NCBI GenBank assembly: GCA_020722165.1
Contig: DYLI01000009.1
Location: 8,697-14,110 of the forward strand
Direction: 5' to 3'
Length of the DNA stretch: 5,414 nt
Origin: Halothiobacillus neapolitanus
GTDB taxonomy: Bacteria > Pseudomonadota > Gammaproteobacteria > Halothiobacillales > Halothiobacillaceae
In this document: piece by piece, positions 1 through 4,965 of the stretch
Layout: each line of letters starts with the position of its first letter
Numbering within the stretch: the first letter of the stretch is position 1
Made by a program: the position numbers and the translations under genes
Notes under the pieces: model-generated
What the model was told of the DNA's origin: nothing
The model's input: the letters and a program-made list of their open reading frames with translations, nothing else
Databases searched by the model: none

Positions 1-368
1 TCTTCGGGAATCACGCCGGGGTTGCCATGAAATTTTTCCGGCCACTCGAACATACTTTTATCGTAATTCCAGCTTCGGGTTTGGCCGTTTTCCACCAGAT
101 TGATTTTGACCGGGTGGGTGTTGAAATTGCCTAGGTGGAAGAATTGTAGATAGAACTTTCCATCCTCCAGCCAAGGCGATTTTGCCGTGCGATAGCGTAG
201 CGCCATCATGTCGTCGTAGGTAAGCGCACTCAAGGCCGGGAAGTTTTTCGGCGGGCTAAAGGGCTGTGCGGCCAGCACTTTGGCTTTGAGAGCGATCTCG
301 GTATGGTCAAGCGCCATAACGGGCGCGCTGACAAGGCAGGCAAGCAGTGTGATGACGGGCTTGAACAT
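1..368 (-). CDS. OpgG/MdoG-family periplasmic glucan biosynthesis protein (5' part, runs off left edge)
   Basis: This gene encodes the N-terminal 122 residues of a protein of the MdoG (OpgG/OpgD) family, which acts in the periplasm in building the branched backbone of osmoregulated periplasmic glucans. The start ATG lies at 368-366, with GGAG 7 nt upstream at 379-376. Residues 1-19 look like a Sec signal peptide, with cleavage likely after VMA (residue 19). There is no twin arginine, so it resembles OpgG more than Tat-exported OpgD. LLAC at residues 8-11 faintly resembles a lipobox, but the hydrophobic stretch before it is very short. The mature N-terminus has the family pattern: a helix around KAKVLAAQPFSPP (28-40), LTYDDMMALRYR (49-60), then WLEDGKFYLQFFHLG (66-80) and PVKINLVENG (86-95). 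The gene starts 4 nt after the stop of the ArnT-like gene. The catalytic region is outside the window, so OpgG cannot be separated from OpgD with certainty and no symbol is given. The family call is by recognition, not by search. Confidence 0.85.
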   Translation of the reverse strand, partial: MFKPVITLLACLVSAPVMALDHTEIALKAKVLAAQPFSPPKNFPALSALTYDDMMALRYRTAKSPWLEDGKFYLQFFHLGNFNTHPVKINLVENGQTRSWNYDKSMFEWPEKFHGNPGVIPE

Positions 369-372
369 GGCA

Positions 373-1926
373 TTACTCCGCTGGATTTAATCGAATGAGG
401 CTGTAACCACGCTCATTCATAAGGACGCTGTGCGGCGCGAGGGCGGACGTTTCTTTGCTGCGGGTAAGCAGCAGATCCCCTGCACGCGGTTCACGCAATT
501 CTTGCACATGGCCACTGTGCACGCTGTAGCTCGGTGTATTCACGCGCCACATCACATACGGGCCGGGCAGCTCGTGCGCGAGTTGGGCAGCATGGGCAAT
601 CGGGCCTTGTTGAATGGCGCCCAGTGCGGGCAGGAAAAACAAGGCCAACGCGATATTGCCCGCCAAGGCGAGGCCAAGCAGGCTGCGGCCAAGAGACAAA
701 CTGAGCACAAAAATCAGCGCTAGACTGGTAACAGCCAGCAGGAAAAACACAGTGAAATACCCCGTGGGGAACAGGTCTACTGTGCCGATAAGCAAGGTGC
801 GTGCATCGTTTTCCGGCATCCGCGCGATGATTTCGGGCAACAGGCAGGGTAAGGGCGCAAGCACGCCGAAAAACAGTATTGGCGGCAGTAAGGCCAGCGC
901 CCGCGAGCTGAACTGTTTCGACTTGAGCATCGGCAAAGCGAGCGCGGCAAGAATCAGCGCAGCAGTCATGCCGTAATTGAGGTAGTGCGGTAGTTTGGTA
1001 CCTGAGAGCGAAAAAAATACCAGCACGAATCCAAACCACAACCAGAGATACAAACCCAGTGGCGATTTGATCTGCGTGCGCAATGCACCCACAGTGCGCA
1101 AAAGTGGCGCAGTAAAGGGCAGCGCGAGCAGCAGAGCGATGGGCAGATAATAAAACAAACCACCTGCGTGACCTTCCATCGAGCCGCTAAAACGTTCGAC
1201 ATTATGCGTGCCGAAAAAGCCGTCGATAAACGCCATGCCTTGTGCCTGAAATTGCAGAATGTACCAAGGCAGGGGAATGCCAATCAGCAGAATCAAGCCC
1301 GGCGGATAAAACGCGGCGCGCATCAGGGCAGGAAGCTCGCGCTGCATGGCGAAAAAAATCAACCCGACCGCACCTGGAACCAATAAAGCCACCGGGCCTT
1401 TGGTCAGAAAACCTAAACCCATGGCGGCATGGGTGAGCAGAATCCAGCGCCTTTTGCGCTCCAGAAAATACAGGTACATGCCAAACATGGCCGCGACTAG
1501 CCACAGATTGAGCAGCGCATCGGCGGTGGCTGCGCGGCCAATAATCACGATGCCGAGTGCTGTACCCAGCATCAACGCAGCGCGTATGGCCGTTTCACGG
1601 TCAAGCACGCGGGCGACAAACATGTAAGTCATAAGCACCCAGCCGCTTGCCGCAAGCGCCGAGGGCAGGCGGAAGGCGAAGCTATTCACGCCGAACAGGC
1701 TCATGCTGACCGCTTGCAACCAGTGAATCAGTACCGGCTTGTCGAAGCGCGGCAGGCCATTGACGAAGGGCGAGATAAAGTCGCCGCGCACAAACATTTC
1801 GCGTGTAGCCTCAGAGAATGCGCCTTCGTCCAGATCAAACAGCGGCGCGCCGCCAAGATTGAGGAAAAAACTAATGCCGACTGCGAGAAAGAGCAGAGCA
1901 TAGTGATGAATGGGTTGTTGTGGCAT
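373..1926 (-). CDS. ArnT-like integral membrane glycosyltransferase (GT83/PMT_2 type)
   Basis: This is a complete 517-residue polytopic inner-membrane protein of the ArnT / dolichyl-phosphate-mannose-protein mannosyltransferase superfamily. These enzymes take a sugar from a polyprenyl-phosphate donor and transfer it to a periplasmic acceptor. The first periplasmic loop has FDLDEGAFSEATREM (30-44), with acidic D31, D33 and E34, and RFDKPVLIHW (60-69) with K63. Further conserved blocks are ATADALL (133-139, D136), FLTKGP (173-178), ERFSG (244-248), GGLFYYLP (255-262) and SGTKLPHYL (308-316). The spacings D33-K63 (30) and K63-D136 (73) match Asp55, Lys85 and Asp158 of Cupriavidus metallidurans ArnT as I remember them. 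About a dozen hydrophobic helices are followed from about residue 440 by a soluble tail, as in ArnT. The ATG at 1926 lacks a clear Shine-Dalgarno, so the start is less certain than the family. The sugar and acceptor cannot be read from sequence: many such proteins do not transfer aminoarabinose to lipid A, so I do not assign arnT. Confidence 0.88.
   Translation of the reverse strand: MPQQPIHHYALLFLAVGISFFLNLGGAPLFDLDEGAFSEATREMFVRGDFISPFVNGLPRFDKPVLIHWLQAVSMSLFGVNSFAFRLPSALAASGWVLMTYMFVARVLDRETAIRAALMLGTALGIVIIGRAATADALLNLWLVAAMFGMYLYFLERKRRWILLTHAAMGLGFLTKGPVALLVPGAVGLIFFAMQRELPALMRAAFYPPGLILLIGIPLPWYILQFQAQGMAFIDGFFGTHNVERFSGSMEGHAGGLFYYLPIALLLALPFTAPLLRTVGALRTQIKSPLGLYLWLWFGFVLVFFSLSGTKLPHYLNYGMTAALILAALALPMLKSKQFSSRALALLPPILFFGVLAPLPCLLPEIIARMPENDARTLLIGTVDLFPTGYFTVFFLLAVTSLALIFVLSLSLGRSLLGLALAGNIALALFFLPALGAIQQGPIAHAAQLAHELPGPYVMWRVNTPSYSVHSGHVQELREPRAGDLLLTRSKETSALAPHSVLMNERGYSLIRLNPAE
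376..379 (-). promoter_or_regulatory. Ribosome binding site of the OpgG-family gene, inside the end of the upstream gene
   Basis: Read on the minus strand, GGAG (379-376) lies 7 nt before ATG at 368. Its last three bases, GAG, are the final Glu codon of the ArnT-like protein, and the TAA stop follows at once. Ribosomes ending the first gene therefore finish on top of this site, which suggests translational coupling. A nearer ATG at 373-371 overlaps the stop but reads a different frame that does not give the OpgG-like sequence. Confidence 0.7.
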
Positions 1927-1939
1927 GGTGGTCGCGAAC

Positions 1940-1958
1940 TAAAGTTTGAAGCACTTTA
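1940..1958. repeat. Short inverted repeat in the divergent promoter region
   Basis: TAAAGT (1940-1945) and ACTTTA (1953-1958) are perfect 6-bp inverted copies separated by 7 nt. The repeat lies in the AT-rich part of the 99-nt gap between the divergent ArnT-like and acnB genes, so it could be an operator for either. The arms are short and AT-rich, so chance is a real alternative. Confidence 0.3.
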
Positions 1959-1963
1959 ACAAA

Positions 1964-1980
1964 TTGGCTTGGTTGTTGCT
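1964..1980 (+). promoter_or_regulatory. Candidate sigma-54 (-24/-12) promoter for acnB
   Basis: The stretch TTGGCTTGGTTGTTGCT agrees with the sigma-54 consensus YTGGCACG-N4-TTGCW at 11 of 13 defined positions; the two mismatches are at 1969 and 1970. The invariant GG (1966-1967) and GC (1978-1979) are exactly 10 nt apart. Transcription would start near 1991, leaving about 35 nt of leader that includes the acnB ribosome binding site. The sigma-70 alternatives I see are worse: TAAACT at 1994-1999 pairs only with TTGTTG at a 15-nt spacer or TTGGTT at 19 nt. No activator site is recognisable, and sigma-54 control of acnB is not something I know as usual. Confidence 0.35.
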
Positions 1981-2014
1981 GGAAAGAACGGGCTAAACTA
2001 TGCGCAAATAATTC

Positions 2015-2020
2015 AGGAGA
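2015..2020 (+). promoter_or_regulatory. acnB ribosome binding site
   Basis: AGGAGA lies 5 nt before the ATG at 2026 and decides the start. An in-frame TTG at 1969 would add 19 residues, but it has no Shine-Dalgarno, lies inside the candidate promoter, and the added residues do not resemble AcnB. Known AcnB proteins begin with a sequence like MLxxYRxHVAERAA, as the 2026 start does. Confidence 0.85.
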
Positions 2021-2025
2021 ACACC

Positions 2026-4587
2026 ATGCTTGATACTTATCGCCTGCACGTTGCTGAACGCGCTGCCCTTGGCTTGCCACCGTTGCCTCTAGCTGCGGAG
2101 CAGGTCGCCGCGCTGGTCGAGCTTTTGAAAAACCCGCCCGAAGGCGAAGATGAGGTGCTGGTGGCACTGATTAGCGATCAAGTGCCGCCGGGTGTTGACC
2201 CTGCGGCGTATGTAAAGGCGGCATTTCTGGCGGATGTGGCGCATGGCAAGACAAGCTGCCCGCTGATTGATCGTAAGCAAGCGACTTTTCTGCTGGGTAC
2301 GATGCTCGGCGGCTACAACGTGCAGCCGCTGATTGCGCTGCTGGATGATGAGGCAGTCGCGGTTGAAGCGGTTGCGGCGTTGTCCGGTACTTTGTTGATT
2401 TACGATGCTTTCCGTGATGTGGAAGACAAGGCCAAGGCAGGCAATGTCCATGCGCAAAAGGTCATGCAGGCCTGGGCGGATGCGGTATGGTTCAAGAACC
2501 GGACTCAGCTTGTGGACGAGTTGACTGTTACCGTATTTAAAGTCCCAGGCGAGACCAATACCGATGATTTGTCGCCTGCGACCGATGCGTGGAGCCGTCC
2601 GGATATTCCATTGCACGCCCAAGTGATGTTGGTCAGCAAAATGCCGGACGGTTTACAAACCATCGAGCAGCTCAAAACCAAAGGTCATCCCATTGCTTAC
2701 GTCGGCGATGTGGTCGGTACCGGGTCCAGCCGCAAATCGGCGATTAACTCGGTGCTCTGGCACATGGGTGCCGACATTCCGTTTGTACCGGGCAAGCGCA
2801 CCGGCGGAGTGATTTTGGGCGGCAAAATTGCGCCGATTTTCTTCAACACCGCCGAAGATTCCGGCGCGTTGCCGATTGAAGTCGATGTATCGCAACTCGA
2901 AACCGGCGATGTGATTACGCTGCGCCCGTATGCGGGCGAGTTGCTTAAAAATGGCACCGTGATTGCGCGTTTTGAATTCAAGCCAACTACGCTGGCCGAC
3001 GAAGTGAGGGCAGGGGGGCGTATTCCGCTGATTATCGGTCGTGCATTGACCGACCGCGCCCGTCACGCGCTTGATTTGCCTGCCTCGGATGTTTTCGTGC
3101 GCCCGGTCGCGCCACATGACACTGGCAAGGGCTTCACTTTGGCACAGAAAATGGTCGGCCAGGCCTGCGGCGTGACCGGCGTGCGCCCCGGCACCTACTG
3201 CGAACCGCGCATGACCACGGTGGGTTCGCAAGACACCACCGGCGCGATGACCCGCGACGAATTGACCGAACTGGCTTGCCTCGGCTTCTCCGCCGAACTT
3301 GTCATGCAATCCTTCTGCCATACCGCTGCCTATCCCAAGCCGGTGGATATCAAGCTGCAACACAGCCTGCCGACTTTTATCCAGACTCGGGGCGGTGTCT
3401 CATTGCGTCCGGGCGACGGCGTGATTCACTCTTGGCTCAACCGCATGATTCTGCCGGACACCGTCGGCACAGGCGGCGATTCGCACACGCGCTTCCCGAT
3501 GGGTATTTCCTTTCCGGCGGGGTCCGGCTTGGTCGCCTTCGCCGCCGCGCTGGGCGTGATGCCGCTGGACATGCCCGAGTCCGTGCTAGTGCGTTTCAAG
3601 GGCGAAATGCAGCCGGGCATTACCCTGCGTGATCTGGTCAACGCCATTCCTTATGTCGCCATCCAAAAAGGTCTGCTCACCGTCGAGAAAAAGGGCAAGA
3701 AAAACGTCTTTAATGGTCGCGTGCTGGAAATCGAAGGCTTGCCGCAGCTCAAAGTCGAGCAAGCGTTTGAATTTGCCGATGCCTCGGCGGAGCGCTCGGC
3801 CAATGGCTGTACCGTGCATCTGGGTAAAGAGCCGATTATCGAATTCCTCAATTCCAACATTACTTTGTTGAAGTGGATGATTGCCAACGATTACGAAGAC
3901 CAGCGCACCCTGTCGCGCCGCATTGAAGCCATGGAAAAATGGCTGGCCAATCCTGTGCTGCTGCAACCGGATGCGGACGCGGAATACGCTGAAATCATCG
4001 AAATTGACCTTGCCACGATTACCGAACCGCTGCTGGCTTGCCCGAACGACCCGGATGACATCAAGCCTCTGTCCGAAGTGGCAGGGGATATCGTGCATGA
4101 AGTGTTTATCGGTTCGTGCATGACCAATATCGGCCACTATCGCGCCGCCGGAAAAGTGTTGGAAAAGCATGGCGGCGTGGTTCCCACCCGCTTGTGGATT
4201 GCCCCGCCGACCAAAATGGACGCACACCAGCTGACCGAAGAAGGCTATTACAGCATCTTCGGCAAAGCAGGCGCACGCACCGAAATGCCGGGCTGCTCGC
4301 TCTGCATGGGCAACCAGGCGCGCGTGGCTCAAGGCGCGACCGTCATGTCCACCTCCACCCGCAACTTCCCCAACCGCATGGGGCAGGACACCAATGTGTA
4401 TCTTGGCTCGGCTGAACTTGCCGCAGTGACCGCGATTTTGGGGCGCTTGCCCAGCGTCGAGGACTATCAGGCGTATGTGCAGATGCTCGAACCCCTGGCG
4501 GCGGATGTGTACCGCTATCTGAACTTCCACCAAATGGCCGCATACAAGAAAGTCGCCGACAAGGTGATTCCGATTCTGGCGGCCTGA
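2026..4587 (+). CDS. acnB: Aconitate hydratase B (bifunctional aconitase/2-methylisocitrate dehydratase)
   Basis: This is a complete 853-residue AcnB, the cytoplasmic [4Fe-4S] enzyme interconverting citrate and isocitrate through cis-aconitate in the TCA cycle. AcnB enzymes also act on 2-methyl-cis-aconitate, and apo-AcnB of E. coli binds mRNA. The order is AcnB-specific: an N-terminal HEAT-like domain (about 1-150), the swivel domain (about 160-365) placed ahead of the core, then catalytic domains 1-3 (about 375-853). The swivel domain carries GDVVGTGSSRKSA (227-239), whose Ser pair and Arg correspond to GSSRE of other aconitases. The core carries VGSQDTTG (399-406), GGDSHTRFP (483-491, with the Asp-Ser-His triad) and TSTRNFPNR (776-784). 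Cluster ligands are C698 in GSCMTN and C757/C760 in GCSLCMGN, spaced 59 and 3 apart as in E. coli (710, 769, 772). The loop before the swivel motif is about 10 residues shorter than in E. coli, as I remember that sequence. Everything needed for activity is present. The gene stands alone, divergent from the ArnT-like gene and 87 nt ahead of tRNA-Pro. Confidence 0.97.
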   Translation: MLDTYRLHVAERAALGLPPLPLAAEQVAALVELLKNPPEGEDEVLVALISDQVPPGVDPAAYVKAAFLADVAHGKTSCPLIDRKQATFLLGTMLGGYNVQPLIALLDDEAVAVEAVAALSGTLLIYDAFRDVEDKAKAGNVHAQKVMQAWADAVWFKNRTQLVDELTVTVFKVPGETNTDDLSPATDAWSRPDIPLHAQVMLVSKMPDGLQTIEQLKTKGHPIAYVGDVVGTGSSRKSAINSVLWHMGADIPFVPGKRTGGVILGGKIAPIFFNTAEDSGALPIEVDVSQLETGDVITLRPYAGELLKNGTVIARFEFKPTTLADEVRAGGRIPLIIGRALTDRARHALDLPASDVFVRPVAPHDTGKGFTLAQKMVGQACGVTGVRPGTYCEPRMTTVGSQDTTGAMTRDELTELACLGFSAELVMQSFCHTAAYPKPVDIKLQHSLPTFIQTRGGVSLRPGDGVIHSWLNRMILPDTVGTGGDSHTRFPMGISFPAGSGLVAFAAALGVMPLDMPESVLVRFKGEMQPGITLRDLVNAIPYVAIQKGLLTVEKKGKKNVFNGRVLEIEGLPQLKVEQAFEFADASAERSANGCTVHLGKEPIIEFLNSNITLLKWMIANDYEDQRTLSRRIEAMEKWLANPVLLQPDADAEYAEIIEIDLATITEPLLACPNDPDDIKPLSEVAGDIVHEVFIGSCMTNIGHYRAAGKVLEKHGGVVPTRLWIAPPTKMDAHQLTEEGYYSIFGKAGARTEMPGCSLCMGNQARVAQGATVMSTSTRNFPNRMGQDTNVYLGSAELAAVTAILGRLPSVEDYQAYVQMLEPLAADVYRYLNFHQMAAYKKVADKVIPILAA

Positions 4588-4623
4588 GTGATTGTCAGTG
4601 TGATTGCTTAGGTGATTAAGCCC
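4588..4623 (+). repeat. Three 12-nt-spaced GTGATT repeats after acnB
   Basis: Immediately after the acnB stop, GTGATT occurs at 4588-4593, 4600-4605 and 4612-4617, exactly 12 nt apart each time. Only the first six bases of each unit are the same, with the rest diverged. It may be a worn tandem repeat or coincidence. The third unit runs into the left arm of the hairpin at 4618. Confidence 0.35.
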
Positions 4624-4636
4624 GTCATATGGGCTT
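4618..4636 (+). other. Small hairpin between acnB and tRNA-Pro, not a clear terminator
   Basis: AAGCCC (4618-4623) pairs with GGGCTT (4631-4636) around a 7-nt loop, giving a 6-bp stem. No T-run follows, so it is not a standard intrinsic terminator. It could stabilise the 3' end of acnB mRNA, or acnB transcripts could read on into the tRNA. Its last two bases are also the start of the -35 box of the tRNA promoter. Confidence 0.4.
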
Positions 4637-4670
4637 CACAGAAAGGCGATGAGCTGGCATAATGCGCAGC
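4635..4670 (+). promoter_or_regulatory. Sigma-70 promoter of tRNA-Pro with GC-rich discriminator
   Basis: TTCACA (4635-4640, one mismatch to TTGACA) and CATAAT (4658-4663, one mismatch to TATAAT) are 17 nt apart, the optimal spacing. Transcription would start around 4669-4671, giving a leader of only a few bases before the tRNA. The discriminator GCGCAGC (4664-4670) is GC-rich, as in stable-RNA promoters repressed by ppGpp during the stringent response. That control is inferred from the family rule. Confidence 0.75.
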
Positions 4671-4674
4671 TTGT

Positions 4675-4751
4675 CGGGGCGTAGCGCAGCCTGGTAGCGC
4701 ACTAGTCTGGGGGACTAGTGGTCGCAGGTTCAAATCCTGTCGTCCCGACCA
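4675..4751 (+). tRNA. tRNA-Pro, anticodon GGG
   Basis: The gene is 77 nt with encoded CCA (4749-4751) and folds as a full cloverleaf. The acceptor stem pairs 4675-4681 with 4741-4747 and has one G-U pair. The D-arm is GCGC/GCGC (4684-4687, 4697-4700). The anticodon stem is CTAGT/ACTAG (4702-4706, 4714-4718), and the T-arm GCAGG/CCTGT (4724-4728, 4736-4740) encloses TTCAAAT. The anticodon GGG at 4709-4711 reads CCC and CCU proline codons. C at position 1, paired with G72, and A73 are the usual bacterial tRNA-Pro identity features. The base after the anticodon is G37, the TrmD m1G site. The gene has its own promoter upstream and a strong terminator downstream, so it appears to be a single-gene unit. 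Confidence 0.98.
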
Positions 4752-4762
4752 ATCAGTTAAGT

Positions 4763-4795
4763 AAGGGTTTAGGTAGCAGTGCCTAAGCCCTTTTT
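4763..4795 (+). terminator. Rho-independent terminator of tRNA-Pro
   Basis: AAGGGTTTAGG (4763-4773) pairs with CCTAAGCCCTT (4782-4792) over 11 bp with one G-U pair and an 8-nt loop. The 3' arm merges into a run of five T (4791-4795). It begins 11 nt after the tRNA CCA end. There is no T-run on the minus-strand side, so it should work only in the plus direction. It should also stop any acnB read-through before the next gene. Confidence 0.9.
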
Positions 4796-4808
4796 CATGT
4801 GTGGGTAT

Positions 4809-4891
4809 CCTGTTTTTGAGGTTTACATCTGCGGTTAACAGGCTATCTCACGGTGTTGGTGCCTGCACGGAATTTTAGATTCCTGTTTAAC
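4809..4891. repeat. Cluster of CCTGTT/AACAGG elements upstream of the second glycosyltransferase
   Basis: CCTGTT (4809-4814) is inverted as AACAGG (4837-4842) and appears again in direct orientation in CCTGTTTAAC (4882-4891). The middle copy, GTTAACAGG (4834-4842), is nearly the inverse of the last one, apart from one extra T. The 170-nt gap from 4796 to 4965 contains no gene I can support. These could be regulator half-sites or chance. Confidence 0.25.
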
Positions 4892-4930
4892 GCTCTGAGA
4901 CTTCTTGGCTTTGCCTTAAAAAGCTCCATT

Positions 4931-4936
4931 TATGAT
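4931..4936 (+). promoter_or_regulatory. Possible -10 box for the second glycosyltransferase gene
   Basis: TATGAT differs from TATAAT at one base and would place the start of transcription near 4943. No good -35 is properly spaced: TTGGCT at 4905-4910 would need a 20-nt spacer. It is a weak candidate given as the best I can see in this gap. Confidence 0.25.
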
Positions 4937-4965
4937 TGGAATATCTTGTGCAAAATTTAAAGCTT

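Noticed and set aside
491..1039. Open frames on both strands overlapping the ArnT-like gene (for example 491-1039 minus, 614-976 plus)
   Set aside because: The main frame carries the family motifs and membrane helices along its whole length. The overlapping frames show no family features.
1969..2025. A 19-residue N-terminal extension of AcnB from TTG at 1969
   Set aside because: It has no ribosome binding site and does not resemble AcnB, whereas ATG at 2026 has AGGAGA 5 nt upstream and gives the normal AcnB N-terminus.
3586..4533. A 315-codon open frame on the minus strand inside acnB, and another of 236 codons at 2653-3363
   Set aside because: Both lie opposite strongly conserved aconitase sequence. 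Their translations are rich in His, Arg and Gln with no recognisable domain, which is typical of antisense shadows in GC-rich genes.
2026..4587. Possible composition break inside acnB suggesting recombination
   Set aside because: Hand counts of G/C at third positions in 20-codon blocks vary (11 at 2041-2100, 11 at 2341-2400, 16 at 2461-2520, 17 at 3181-3240, 18 at 3541-3600, 12 at 4081-4140) without a sharp boundary. Higher values in the conserved core are a likelier explanation.
4675..4751. tRNA-Pro 3' end as an integration site of a genomic island
   Set aside because: No direct repeat of the tRNA 3' end and no integrase or phage-like gene is visible within the window.
4735..4886. TCCTGT at 4735, 4808 and 4881, exactly 73 nt apart, suggesting decayed tRNA copies
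   Set aside because: Aligning the 73-nt segments by eye shows no similarity beyond the 6-9 bases around the motif, and the downstream segments have no cloverleaf.
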